The notes beneath the pieces were generated by a model. That model saw only the letters and a list, made by a program, of their open reading frames with translations. It searched no databases and was not told the origin of the DNA. Positions 8,014 through 17,336 of a stretch of 64,000 nt of DNA are shown piece by piece; positions within the stretch are counted from its first letter, which is position 1, and each line of letters begins with the position of its first letter. This DNA comes from an uncultured Oscillospiraceae bacterium. GTDB lineage: Bacteria > Bacillota > Clostridia > Oscillospirales > Oscillospiraceae. A program made the translations under genes and the position numbers. The DNA lies in NCBI GenBank assembly GCA_910584285.1, contig CAJTYK010000007.1:4954-68953 (forward strand), in the 5' to 3' direction.

Positions 8014-11000
8014 ATGCCGACCTTTCAACAGACCTTTGCCAACTGCCCCTTCCCGGAAGGGGTTTTGGCTGTTTTGGGGAGCTATCCCGTCCGGGTGCGG
8101 GTGAACCGGGCCCGGCGGGCTATGGAGGTGACGGCGGTTGGGGCGGAGGTTCCGGACGAGACGCTGGCTCAGGCCGAGGCGGCGCTGAAGGCGGCCCTGG
8201 GGCTCAGCGCGGCGCGGGTGACGGTGGAGCCCCCCATTCCAGCAGAGAAGCCCGCCCCGGCGCAGGGAGCGGAAGTATCCACGCCGGAGCAGCCCAAGCC
8301 GAAGCAACCCGCGTCCCCGGAGAAGCCCGCTCCTGCGCCAAAGGCAAAAGAGCCCGTCACCCCGGCAACGCCCCGCCCACCAAAGGCAGAGCCCCAGGGG
8401 CTGGAGGCCCAGATGGAGGCCATGCGCCGGAGAGTGCTCCAGAAGGACGCCCCGTCCTCCGACGGCGGGAAAAAGCGGATCAAGCAGATCTACGGCAAGA
8501 TCAGCGGCAAAAAGAAGCCCGTCCCCATGGGGGAGCTGACGCTGGACATGGGCAGCGTGCTGGTGGAGGGCGAGGTGTTCAACATCGAGCACCGGGAGCT
8601 GCCCCGGCGGAAGGCGTGGGTGGTGTGCTTCGATGTCACCGACCTCACTGGCTCCATCCGGGTCACCCGGTTCCTGGAGGGGGAGGAGGCCAAGCCCATC
8701 ATCAGCCAGATCAAGAAGAGCCAGCGGCTCCAGATCCAGGGGCGGCTGACCCTGGGCCGGTTTGACAACAACGATCTGGTGCTGGAGCCCTATGGAATCA
8801 ACGAGGTGCCCAAGCCGGAGGGCAGAAAGGACACCGCCCCGGACAAGCGGGTGGAGCTGCATTTACATACCAAAATGTCCATGATGGACGCCCTGTGTGA
8901 CGCCAAGGCGGCGGTGAAGCGGGCCATCGAGTGGGGCCATCCCGCCATCGCCATCACGGATCACGGGGTGGTGCAATCCTTCCCGGACGCCTACAGCGCC
9001 TCCGGCCGGGGGGAGAAGATCAAGGTGCTCTACGGCGTGGAGGCCTACTACCAGAACGATCTGGACGAGCAGACGGCGGTGCATGGCCCCGGGGATCTGC
9101 CCTTGGACGGGGAGTTCGTGGCCTTCGACCTGGAGACCACCGGCCTGGATGCCCGGACGGACGCCATCATCGAGATCGGCGCGGTGCGGATTCGGGGCGG
9201 GGAAGTGGTGGACAAATTCGCCTCCTTCGCCTATCCGGGGCACCCTCTCAGCGCGAAAACCGTGTCCCTCACCGGGATCACCGACGAGCTGTTGAAGGGG
9301 GCCCCTGCGCCGGAGGCGGCGGTGGATGCTTTTCTGGACTGGGCAGGGGACGCGGCTCTGTGCGCCCACAACGCCGCCTTTGACACCGGTTTCCTTCGGG
9401 AGTACTGCCGCCGCTCCGGGCGGCGGTTCGACCCGCTGTACTTCGACACCATGCTGCTGGCCCAGTACCTGTGCCCCAAGCTGCCCAACCACAAGCTGGA
9501 CACGGTGGCCAACGCTTTGGGCCTGCCCCCCTTCCAGCACCACCGGGCCTATGATGATGCGGAGACCTGCGGGCTGATCCTGTCGGCCCTGATCCCCCGG
9601 CTGCGAGAGCAGGGGGTGGAGCGGGCGGCCCAGATCAACCGGGCCTTTGCGGGCCAGAAGCGGGGAGGACGGGGGCGGCGCTCCGCCTATCATCTGATCC
9701 TGCTGGCGAAAAACCAGACGGGTCTGCGCAACCTCTATAAGCTGGTGTCCAAATCCCACCTGGAGCACTTCAACCGCTATCCCATCATGCTCAAGTCCCT
9801 CGTCCAGGAGAACCGGGAGGGGCTGATCATCGGGTCCGCTTGTGAGGCGGGGGAGCTGTTCCGGGCGGTCATCGCCGGGAAGGAGGATCGGGAGCTGGAG
9901 CGGATCGCCTCCTGGTACGACTTCTTGGAGATCCAGCCCCTGTCCAACAACGCCTACATGCTCCGCCCGGACAAGGAGGGGCGGAAGATCGCCCGGGACA
10001 GGGAGGATCTACGCGCCTTTAACCGCCGGGTGGTGGCGTTAGGGGAGCGGCTGGGCAAGCCAGTGTGCGCCACCGGGGACGTCCACTTCATGGAGCCCGA
10101 GGAGGAGATCTACCGCCACATCCTGCTGGCCGCCAAGGAGTTCGAGGACGCGGACAGCGACAACCCCCTGTACTTCCGCACCACCGACGAGATGCTGGAG
10201 GAGTTTTCCTATCTGGGGAAGGAGAAGGCCCATGAAGTAGTGGTGGACAACCCCAATCTGGTGGCAAGCTGGTGCGACAACGTGCGGCCCCTGCCCGACG
10301 GGCTGTTCGCCCCCAAGCTGGAAAACTCCGATGGGGAGCTGAAGGATCTGGTGTGGGGCAAGGCCCACCGGCTCTACGGGGACAACCCGCCTCAGATTGT
10401 GGTGGATCGCATCAACGCGGAGCTGAAGGACATCATCGGCTGCCAGTACGACGTGATCTATATGTCCGCCCAGAAGCTGGTGCAGAACTCCCTGGAGCAC
10501 GGCTATCTGGTGGGCTCACGGGGCTCGGTGGGTTCGTCCCTGGTGGCCTTCCTGTCGGGGATCACCGAGGTGAACTCCTTGCCCGCCCACTACCGCTGCC
10601 CCAACTGCAAGCACGCCGACTTTGACTACGCCCAGGATCCCGCCCACCCCTACGGCTGCGGGGCGGATATGCCGGACAGGAAATGCCCGGTGTGCGGGGC
10701 CGACTACGAGAAGGACGGCTTCCATATCCCCTTCGAGACGTTCCTGGGCTTCGGCGGCGACAAGGTGCCCGACATCGACCTGAACTTCTCCGGCGAGTAC
10801 CAGTCCAGCGCCCACAAATATACCTTTGAGCTGTTCGGCCAGGAGCACGTGTTCCGGGCGGGCACCATCGGCACGGTGGCGGAAAAGACCGCCATCGGCT
10901 ACGTGCGCAAGTATCTGGAGCAGGCGGGCCGGGAAAACGTGCCCTTCGCGGAGGTACTGCGGCTGGCCCGGGGGTGCATGGGGGTGAAGCGCACCACGGG

Positions 11001-12219
11001 GCAGCACCCCGGCGGCATGGTGGTCATCCCCCAGGACAAGGAGATCTACGACTTCTGCCCGGTGCAGCATCCGGCAGACGACAAGGACTCCGACATCATT
11101 ACCACCCATTTTGAATACCATTCCATGGAGTCCAACCTCTTAAAGCTGGATATGCTGGGCCACGACGACCCGTCCATGATCCGGATGCTGGAGGATCTCA
11201 CCGGGGAGGACGCCCAGAAGATCCCCCTGGACGACCCGGACACCATGAGCTTGTTCACCACCTCGGAGAAGCTGGGCTTTGAGGACGACCCCGTGTTGGG
11301 CCCCACCGGGGCAGTGGCCATCCCGGAGTTTGGCACCCCCTTCGTCCGGGGGATGCTGGAGGACACCCACCCCAACCAGTTCGACATTCTGATCCGGCTG
11401 TCTGGCTTCTCCCACGGCACCGACGTGTGGCTGGGCAACGCCAAGGATCTGATCACCTCTGGCACCGCCAAGGTCAACGAGGCCATCGGCTGCCGGGACG
11501 ATATCATGCTGTTCCTCATCTCCAAGGGCTTCAAGGACACCCGGGCCTTCAAGATCATGGAGGCGGTGCGCAAGGGCCGGGGCCTGCCCGAGGGGGCGGA
11601 GGACGAGATGAAGGAGCACGGCGTACCCGAGTGGTACATTGAGTCCTGCAAAAAGATCGCCTACCTGTTCCCCAAGGCCCACGCGGTGGCCTACGTGATG
11701 ATGGCCTTCCGCATCGCCTGGTTCAAGGTGCACCGGCCGCTGGCCTTCTACGCCGCTTATTTTTCCATCCGGGCCAAGGCCTTTGACGAGAAGTATATGT
11801 GCCGGGGCATGGAGGTGGTAAAGCGGAAGATGGCGGAGATCAATGCCAAGAGGAACGCCAAGGAGAAAAAGGACAGGCCGTCGGCGGTGGAGGAGGATAT
11901 GTTTACCACCCTGGAGGTGTGCTACGAGTTCTATCTGCGGGGCTTCCACTTTGCCCGCATGGATATCTGCCGCTCCCTGTCCACAAAATTTATTGTGGAC
12001 GAGGAGAAGGGGGCGCTGATCCCGCCCTTCACCTCGGTGGCGGGCTTGGGCGAGACGGTGGGGGACGACATCGTGGAGAAGCGGCAGGGAAGGGACTTTT
12101 TGTCCATTGAGGAGTTCGCCCTGGCCTGCACCAAGGTGTCCTCCACCCACCTGGAGCAGCTCAAGGAGGCGGGGGCCTTCGGGGATCTGCCGGACAGCAG
12201 CCAGTTCAGCCTGTTTTAG
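8014..12219 (+). CDS. polC: DNA polymerase III alpha subunit, Gram-positive type
   Basis: PolC is the main replicative polymerase of low-GC Gram-positives. The 1401-aa protein contains, in order, an N-terminal region with an alanine/proline-rich linker (about 80-135), an OB-fold, the first part of a PHP domain (VELHLHTKMSMMDALCDAK, near 280), an inserted DEDDh 3'-5' exonuclease (FVAFDLETTGLDARTD, near 368), the rest of PHP, a four-cysteine zinc-binding segment (CPNC to CPVC, near 862-890), and the polymerase core with PDIDLNFSGEYQ near 918. Length and order match the PolC family. It starts 16 bases after the GNAT stop with AAGGAG. No frameshift is visible. Confidence 0.97.
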   Translation: MPTFQQTFANCPFPEGVLAVLGSYPVRVRVNRARRAMEVTAVGAEVPDETLAQAEAALKAALGLSAARVTVEPPIPAEKPAPAQGAEVSTPEQPKPKQPASPEKPAPAPKAKEPVTPATPRPPKAEPQGLEAQMEAMRRRVLQKDAPSSDGGKKRIKQIYGKISGKKKPVPMGELTLDMGSVLVEGEVFNIEHRELPRRKAWVVCFDVTDLTGSIRVTRFLEGEEAKPIISQIKKSQRLQIQGRLTLGRFDNNDLVLEPYGINEVPKPEGRKDTAPDKRVELHLHTKMSMMDALCDAKAAVKRAIEWGHPAIAITDHGVVQSFPDAYSASGRGEKIKVLYGVEAYYQNDLDEQTAVHGPGDLPLDGEFVAFDLETTGLDARTDAIIEIGAVRIRGGEVVDKFASFAYPGHPLSAKTVSLTGITDELLKGAPAPEAAVDAFLDWAGDAALCAHNAAFDTGFLREYCRRSGRRFDPLYFDTMLLAQYLCPKLPNHKLDTVANALGLPPFQHHRAYDDAETCGLILSALIPRLREQGVERAAQINRAFAGQKRGGRGRRSAYHLILLAKNQTGLRNLYKLVSKSHLEHFNRYPIMLKSLVQENREGLIIGSACEAGELFRAVIAGKEDRELERIASWYDFLEIQPLSNNAYMLRPDKEGRKIARDREDLRAFNRRVVALGERLGKPVCATGDVHFMEPEEEIYRHILLAAKEFEDADSDNPLYFRTTDEMLEEFSYLGKEKAHEVVVDNPNLVASWCDNVRPLPDGLFAPKLENSDGELKDLVWGKAHRLYGDNPPQIVVDRINAELKDIIGCQYDVIYMSAQKLVQNSLEHGYLVGSRGSVGSSLVAFLSGITEVNSLPAHYRCPNCKHADFDYAQDPAHPYGCGADMPDRKCPVCGADYEKDGFHIPFETFLGFGGDKVPDIDLNFSGEYQSSAHKYTFELFGQEHVFRAGTIGTVAEKTAIGYVRKYLEQAGRENVPFAEVLRLARGCMGVKRTTGQHPGGMVVIPQDKEIYDFCPVQHPADDKDSDIITTHFEYHSMESNLLKLDMLGHDDPSMIRMLEDLTGEDAQKIPLDDPDTMSLFTTSEKLGFEDDPVLGPTGAVAIPEFGTPFVRGMLEDTHPNQFDILIRLSGFSHGTDVWLGNAKDLITSGTAKVNEAIGCRDDIMLFLISKGFKDTRAFKIMEAVRKGRGLPEGAEDEMKEHGVPEWYIESCKKIAYLFPKAHAVAYVMMAFRIAWFKVHRPLAFYAAYFSIRAKAFDEKYMCRGMEVVKRKMAEINAKRNAKEKKDRPSAVEEDMFTTLEVCYEFYLRGFHFARMDICRSLSTKFIVDEEKGALIPPFTSVAGLGETVGDDIVEKRQGRDFLSIEEFALACTKVSSTHLEQLKEAGAFGDLPDSSQFSLF

Positions 12220-12231
12220 TGAGGAGAAACA

Positions 12232-12960
12232 ATGAAAAAAGGGTATGATGTGTTTGGGCCGGCGTATGGCGTGATGCTGCGGAACGACCTGCACGCTTTA
12301 GAATCGATTGACCACAAATTCATGCGGGAAATGATCCTTTTGGAGGAAGAATCCTACGATTTCCTGTATCATGCGGCGCCGGTCAGAATCAATATGGAGG
12401 CTCACGAGCTTTATTCATTTGCAAAGCGGTTCAAAGGAAACGATGATCGCCAGACCATGGAACATATCCTGCGCTACACGGCCAAAATCGCTTCCGATTA
12501 CCAAACCGCGTTTGAGGATATGAAGTTTGGAGGAACAGAGAAGGAGATTTTGGAAAGAGGCACGGATTGGTGCGCCGACATGGCGAGGGTCGGCGCGGTT
12601 CTGCTCCAATGCAACGGGATCCCGGCGAGGATTGTACATCTGGTGAATTTGGAGAAAGCCTATAACGGCCACGTTGTGACAGAGGCGTTTTATGAGGGAA
12701 AGTACGGGGTTTGCGATTTCCTGTATGGCTATTCCTTCTATAATAAGCGGCCGTTAGACGCCTATGACCTGACGCGCTGCAAACGTTATTTGGAAGGATA
12801 TCCTGAGGAGTACGCTTCCCTCTACTCAACTGCCGCCATCAATGAGTATGACCCAATGGGGGACAATGACTATACAGTTTCCCTGCCAAACCAGTACACA
12901 ATTCGTATCATTGAGACAGAGCACAATGGGAAATGGTTTATGGGTGAGGATAAAGATTAA
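12232..12960 (+). CDS. Transglutaminase-like cysteine hydrolase
   Basis: This 242-aa protein carries a transglutaminase-fold core: GTDWCADMARVGAVLLQCNG with the likely nucleophile Cys, then GHVVTEAFYEGKYGVCDFLY, supplying the His and Asp of the triad. No signal peptide or membrane segment is seen, so it should be cytoplasmic. Members of this superfamily act as proteases or amide hydrolases as often as cross-linkers. The gene is noticeably more AT-rich than polC and the his genes around it and uses codons they avoid, suggesting later acquisition. The start follows GAGGAG. Substrate is unknown. Confidence 0.75.
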   Translation: MKKGYDVFGPAYGVMLRNDLHALESIDHKFMREMILLEEESYDFLYHAAPVRINMEAHELYSFAKRFKGNDDRQTMEHILRYTAKIASDYQTAFEDMKFGGTEKEILERGTDWCADMARVGAVLLQCNGIPARIVHLVNLEKAYNGHVVTEAFYEGKYGVCDFLYGYSFYNKRPLDAYDLTRCKRYLEGYPEEYASLYSTAAINEYDPMGDNDYTVSLPNQYTIRIIETEHNGKWFMGEDKD

Positions 12961-12963
12961 GTG

Positions 12964-12992
12964 TTGACAGATGGATGGGGATGTGGTAAGAT
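12964..12992 (+). promoter_or_regulatory. Sigma-A promoter of the his operon
   Basis: TTGACA (12964-12969) and TAAGAT (12987-12992) are 17 bases apart, with an extended TGG just before the -10. Transcription should start near 13000, leaving a leader of about 33 bases before hisZ. That is too short for a T-box or attenuator, so histidine control of this operon, if any, must act differently. Confidence 0.8.
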
Positions 12993-13032
12993 TCATCACA
13001 TTAGCGAACTAAAGAATTTGGAGGCAAACCCA

Positions 13033-14199
13033 ATGAACATCCACATCAACACCCCCGAGGGCACCCGTGACCGCCTGTTCTCCGAGTGCCTGGAGCGCCG
13101 CCGGGTGCAGTCCGCCCTGGTGGAGCTGTTCCGCCGCCGGGGTTATACCGAGGTCATCACCCCCGAGGTGGAGTTTTACGACCTGTTCGTCCAGTCGGGC
13201 AACCCCATCCCCCAGGAGGCCATGCTGAAGATCATCGACCGCTCCGGGCGGATCATGGTGATGCGGCCCGACTGCACCGCCCCCATCGCCCGGGTGGCGG
13301 CCACAAAATTGAAGCATCTGCCCCTGCCCCAGCGGCTGTACTACGACCAGACCGTGTTCCGCGACCGCCTGGCCCACGCGGGGGGCAGCCGGGAGATGGC
13401 CCAGTGCGGCGTGGAGATGATCGGCGCGGTGGGGGAGAAGGCGGATCTGGAGATGGTGGCTCTGGCAGTGGACGCCCTGCGCTGCTGCGGCCTGGAGCAG
13501 TTCCACATCGAGCTGGGCCACGCCGGGTTCTACCGGGCGCTGGCGGGCCGGATGAGGATGCCGGGGGAGGAGCAGGAGCGGCTGCGCTCCGCCATCGAGG
13601 GGAAGAACTTCGCCCTGCTCAACGATCTGCTGGAGCCCTACCGGGACGGGGACGCCTACGCCGCCCTGCGCCGCCTGCCCTACCTGTTCGGCGGGCCGGA
13701 GGTGCTGGACGAGGCGGAGGGGCTGGCCGGCCCCTGCGAGAGCCTGGACTACCTGCGGCGGCTGTACGGTGAGCTGGCCGCCGCCGGCTGCGGGGACTGC
13801 GTCCGCTTCGACCTGGGGCTGGTGCACCAGCTGGACTACTACACCGGCGTGGTGTTCCGGGGCTACGCCCAGGGAGCGGGGGCCCCGGTGCTGTCCGGGG
13901 GCCGGTACGACGGCCTGATGGAGCAGTTTGGCCGGAAGGCGGAGGCCACCGGCTTTGCCGTGGACGTGGATGCGGTGGGGGGCTGTCTCACCGTGGAGAC
14001 GCCCAAATTGGAGACCGTGATCCACTACGGCCCCGGCCTGTTGGCCCGGGCGCTGGCGGAGGTGGACGGCAGGCCGGCGGGGAGCTGCGAGCTGTCCCCC
14101 TGCCGGACGCTGGACAGCACCTTGAGCCTTGCCCGGGAAAAGGGCGCGGCCCGGGTGCTGGTGCTGGAGGCAGAGGAAGCGAGGTGGCTGACGGTATGA
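13033..14199 (+). CDS. hisZ: ATP phosphoribosyltransferase regulatory subunit HisZ
   Basis: HisZ is a catalytically inactive relative of histidyl-tRNA synthetase that pairs with short HisG to form the first enzyme of histidine synthesis and senses histidine. The 388-aa protein has class II synthetase motifs (VITPEVEFYDLF, MRPDCTAPIARV, and LVHQLDYYTGVVFRGYAQG) but lacks an anticodon-binding domain. The ATG at 13033 follows TTTGGAGG; a longer frame from 12961 overlaps the promoter. It is the first gene of the operon and overlaps hisG by ATGA. Confidence 0.93.
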   Translation: MNIHINTPEGTRDRLFSECLERRRVQSALVELFRRRGYTEVITPEVEFYDLFVQSGNPIPQEAMLKIIDRSGRIMVMRPDCTAPIARVAATKLKHLPLPQRLYYDQTVFRDRLAHAGGSREMAQCGVEMIGAVGEKADLEMVALAVDALRCCGLEQFHIELGHAGFYRALAGRMRMPGEEQERLRSAIEGKNFALLNDLLEPYRDGDAYAALRRLPYLFGGPEVLDEAEGLAGPCESLDYLRRLYGELAAAGCGDCVRFDLGLVHQLDYYTGVVFRGYAQGAGAPVLSGGRYDGLMEQFGRKAEATGFAVDVDAVGGCLTVETPKLETVIHYGPGLLARALAEVDGRPAGSCELSPCRTLDSTLSLAREKGAARVLVLEAEEARWLTV

Positions 14200-14837
14200 G
14201 CGGACGGCTGAGGATCGCCCTGACCAAGGGGCGCTTGCAGGACAAGTCGGTGGAGCTGTTCGAGGGGGCGGGGCTGGACTGTGCCCCGGTGCGGAGCCCG
14301 GGCCGGCGGCTCATCCACGCTCTGCCCAACTACCCGCTGGACGTGGTGCTGGCCAAGGCGCCTGACGTGATCACTTATGTGGAGCATGGGGTGTGCGATT
14401 TGGGCGTGGTGGGCAAGGACACTATCCTGGAGAAGGGTGGGGCCTTTTACGAGGTGCTGGATCTGGGCTTCGGCCGGTGCCGGTTCGCCCTGGCGGTGAA
14501 GAAGGGCAGCGATTTCTACGGCACCTACAAGACCCGCCGCGTGGCCTCCAAATACCCCAACGTCACCCGGGCCTTCTTTGAGGGCAAGGGGATGGATGTG
14601 GACATCATCAAAATTGAGGGCAGCGTGGAGCTGGCCCCCATCCTGGACTTGGCCGACGGCATCGTGGACATCGTGGAGACGGGGGCCACCCTGAAGGAGA
14701 ACGGGCTGGAGCCCATCGAGGACGTGGCCCAGGTGTCCGCGCGGCTCATTGTGAACACCGCGTCCATGAAGCTGTATAAAAACGAGATCACTGACTTTTT
14801 AACACGCATCGAGCGGGAACTGGAGGCGAGGACATGA
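14196..14837 (+). CDS. hisG: ATP phosphoribosyltransferase catalytic subunit, short form
   Basis: HisG joins PRPP and ATP to start histidine synthesis. At 213 aa it is the short form without the C-terminal regulatory domain, so it needs HisZ, encoded just upstream. It begins LRIALTKGRLQDKSVELFEG and contains the PRPP-binding stretch DGIVDIVETGATLKENGLEP. ATG at 14196 overlaps the hisZ stop and follows GAGGTGG; the GTG at 14184 would lack this. The stop overlaps hisD. Confidence 0.96.
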   Translation: MSGRLRIALTKGRLQDKSVELFEGAGLDCAPVRSPGRRLIHALPNYPLDVVLAKAPDVITYVEHGVCDLGVVGKDTILEKGGAFYEVLDLGFGRCRFALAVKKGSDFYGTYKTRRVASKYPNVTRAFFEGKGMDVDIIKIEGSVELAPILDLADGIVDIVETGATLKENGLEPIEDVAQVSARLIVNTASMKLYKNEITDFLTRIERELEART

Positions 14838-16108
14838 TACCCATCATTCGGGCGGACGGCTCCGCCGAGCGCCGACAGCTGGACGCCATGCGCGCCCGGG
14901 CGGCGGAGAAAAACGTGGATATTGAGCTGGCCGTCAAGGCCATCATGGAGAATGTGCGGCAGGAGGGCCTGCCCGCGGTGGAGCGATACTCCCGGCAGTT
15001 CGACCACAAGGTGCCCTATGAGATCAGGCGGGAGCGGCTGGACGAGGCGTACAACGCCTGCCCGCCTGAGCTGCTCGCCGCCCTGGAGCACGCCGCCCGG
15101 AACATCCGGGACTACAACGAGAAGCTGCTGACCCGTTCGGCGCAGTGGGATTCCCCCGACGGGGGCCGGGTGGGCCGGATCGTCCGGGGGCTGGGCCGGG
15201 TGGGGATCTACGTCCCCGGCGGTACTGCCGCCTACCCCAGCTCGGTGCTCATGAACGCCGTCCCCGCCAAGGTGGCGGGAGTGGGGGAGATCGTGATGCT
15301 CACGCCCCCCACGGAAAACCTCAGTGATGCCGTGTTAGCGGCGGCAAAGATCGCTGGAGTTGACCGGGTGATCGCCGTGGGTGGGGCCCAGGCAGTGGCG
15401 GCGGTGACCTACGGCGCGGGCTTTATCCCCCGGGTTGACAAGCTGGTGGGGCCGGGGAACGCCTATGTGGCGGCGGCGAAACGGCTGGCCTACGGCGCGC
15501 TGGACATCGACATGGTGGCGGGGCCCTCTGAGGTGCTGGTGATCGCGGACAAGACCGCCAACCCCAAGTACGTGGCCGCCGACCTGCTCAGCCAGGCGGA
15601 GCATGACCGGCTGGCCTCGGCGGTGCTGCTCACCGACGATGGGTCGCTGGCCCGGGCGGTAGACGGGGAGATCGCCCGGCAGACGGGCTATCTCAGCCGC
15701 TCCGAGATCATGGAGGCGTCCCTGCGGGACTTCGGCTGCGCCATTGTGTGCGGGAGCCTGGATCAATGCGTGGAGATCGCCAATGAGATCGCCCCGGAGC
15801 ACCTGGAGATCGTCACGGAGCAGCCCCGGGCCCTGCTGCCCCTGGTGAGGAACGCGGGGGCGGTGTTCCTGGGGGCGTACACGCCGGAGCCCCTGGGGGA
15901 CTACCTGGCGGGGCCGGATCACGTGCTGCCCACCAGCGGAACGGCCCGGTTCTTCTCGCCGCTGAGCGTGGACAGCTTCCTGAAGTCCATGAGCGTGCTG
16001 GAGTTTAGCCGGGAGGCTCTGGAGCCCATTTCCGGGGAAATCATCGCGCTGGCGAAGGCGGAAAAGCTCACCGCCCACGCCAACTCTATCCAAGTACGAT
16101 TTGAATAG
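14834..16108 (+). CDS. hisD: Histidinol dehydrogenase
   Basis: HisD oxidises histidinol to histidine in two NAD-dependent steps with zinc. The 424-aa protein has the family landmarks VGIYVPGGTAAYPSSVLMNA, VGPGNAYVAAAKRLAYG, the zinc/base region SQAEHDRLASAVLLT and the C-terminal ASEIAPEHLEI-like block NEIAPEHLEIVTEQPR. Length is normal. It overlaps hisG by 4 bases. This is the last pathway step, although the gene is third in the operon. Confidence 0.97.
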   Translation: MIPIIRADGSAERRQLDAMRARAAEKNVDIELAVKAIMENVRQEGLPAVERYSRQFDHKVPYEIRRERLDEAYNACPPELLAALEHAARNIRDYNEKLLTRSAQWDSPDGGRVGRIVRGLGRVGIYVPGGTAAYPSSVLMNAVPAKVAGVGEIVMLTPPTENLSDAVLAAAKIAGVDRVIAVGGAQAVAAVTYGAGFIPRVDKLVGPGNAYVAAAKRLAYGALDIDMVAGPSEVLVIADKTANPKYVAADLLSQAEHDRLASAVLLTDDGSLARAVDGEIARQTGYLSRSEIMEASLRDFGCAIVCGSLDQCVEIANEIAPEHLEIVTEQPRALLPLVRNAGAVFLGAYTPEPLGDYLAGPDHVLPTSGTARFFSPLSVDSFLKSMSVLEFSREALEPISGEIIALAKAEKLTAHANSIQVRFE

Positions 16109-16119
16109 GAGAAAATGCC

Positions 16120-16728
16120 ATGGACGTCCCAATTTTTTCAGGAGCTGAAAATGCGAGAGCCTACATGATCCAGCGCACCACCAAAGAGACCGACATCACC
16201 CTCAGCCTGTGCCTGGACGGGGGGGAGGTCAGCGTGTCCACCGGCATCGGGTTCTTCGACCATATGCTGACGGCCCTGGCCTTTTACGCCGGGTTCGGGC
16301 TGGAGCTGTCCGCCCTGGGTGATCTCCACGTGGACGGCCACCACACGGTGGAGGACGTGGGCATTGTGCTGGGCCAGGCCCTTCGGGAGGTGTTGGGGGA
16401 CAAAAAAGGGATCCGACGCTTTGGAACGGCCCTGGTGCCCATGGACGAGGCGCTGTGCCGGACGGTGCTGGATTTGTCCAACCGGCCCTATCTGGTGTTC
16501 GACGCCCCCATGCCCCAGCCCATGATCGGCGGCTATGACAGCTGCCTGACGGTGGAGTTCATGCGGGCGCTGGCGGTAAACGGCGGGATTACCCTGCATC
16601 AAAAGTGCGAGTATGGGGACAACGCCCACCACATCACCGAGGCCCTGTTTAAGTCCCTGGGGCTGGCGCTGAAGGAGGCCGTCCGGGTGGAGGGGGACGC
16701 GGTTACCTCCACCAAGGGGGCGCTGTGA
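16120..16728 (+). CDS. hisB: Imidazoleglycerol-phosphate dehydratase
   Basis: HisB removes water from imidazoleglycerol phosphate using manganese. The 202-aa monofunctional protein has the metal-binding repeats GFFDHMLTALAFYAG, GHHTVEDVGIVLGQAL and GDNAHHITEALFKSLG. It lacks the phosphatase domain seen in enteric HisB, and no histidinol-phosphatase gene is present in the window. The ATG at 16120 follows TAGGAG; most homologues start closer to MIQRTTKETD, about 15 residues later, so the first 15 residues are less certain. Confidence 0.96.
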   Translation: MDVPIFSGAENARAYMIQRTTKETDITLSLCLDGGEVSVSTGIGFFDHMLTALAFYAGFGLELSALGDLHVDGHHTVEDVGIVLGQALREVLGDKKGIRRFGTALVPMDEALCRTVLDLSNRPYLVFDAPMPQPMIGGYDSCLTVEFMRALAVNGGITLHQKCEYGDNAHHITEALFKSLGLALKEAVRVEGDAVTSTKGAL

Positions 16729-17336
16729 TGAAAACTGTGGCCATTGTGGACTACGGCGTGGGCAACCTGAAAAGCGTGTCCAACGCCCTGGCCTACCTGG
16801 GGCAGAGCACCCTCGTCACTGGCGAGGCCAGGGAGATTGAGCGAGCGGACGCCGTGCTCCTCCCCGGGGTGGGGGCCTTCCCCGACGCGGCGGACAAGCT
16901 GCGGCAGACGGGGCTGGACGGCGTGCTGCGCCGTCAGGCGGGGCGTAAGCCCGTGTTGGGCATCTGTTTGGGGATGCAGCTGCTGTTCGATTGGGGCGAG
17001 GAGGGGCGGCGGTGCCCCGGCCTGGGCCTCGTCGGCGGGGGCGTGGAGCGGATCCAGACCGACTTAAAGCTGCCCCACATCGGCTGGAACAGCCTGAGCT
17101 TTCCCAACCCCTCGCCCCTGTTCCGGGGGCTGGAGGAGGGGGTCTATGTGTACTTCGTCCACTCCTACTGCGGCCACGCCGCCAGCGGGGAGGACGTGAT
17201 CGCCGAGACTCAATATGGCGGGCCGGTGACGGCGGCGGTGGACCATAACGGGGTGTACGGCTGCCAGTTCCACCCGGAAAAGAGCGGCGAGGTGGGACTG
17301 CAAATTTTAAAGAATTTTGGAGAGTTAATCCAATGA
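16728..17336 (+). CDS. hisH: Imidazole glycerol phosphate synthase, glutaminase subunit
   Basis: HisH releases ammonia from glutamine and passes it to HisF. The 202-aa class I amidotransferase has the nucleophile in LGICLGMQLLFDWG and the His-Glu pair in CQFHPEKSG. The ATG at 16728 overlaps the hisB TGA by one base; an in-frame GTG directly before it is less likely. It overlaps hisA by 4 bases. HisF, its partner, lies two genes downstream. Confidence 0.96.
   Translation: MKTVAIVDYGVGNLKSVSNALAYLGQSTLVTGEAREIERADAVLLPGVGAFPDAADKLRQTGLDGVLRRQAGRKPVLGICLGMQLLFDWGEEGRRCPGLGLVGGGVERIQTDLKLPHIGWNSLSFPNPSPLFRGLEEGVYVYFVHSYCGHAASGEDVIAETQYGGPVTAAVDHNGVYGCQFHPEKSGEVGLQILKNFGELIQ

Noticed and set aside
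12964..13033. T-box or histidine attenuator before hisZ
   Set aside because: The predicted leader is only about 33 bases and has no His-codon run or hairpins.
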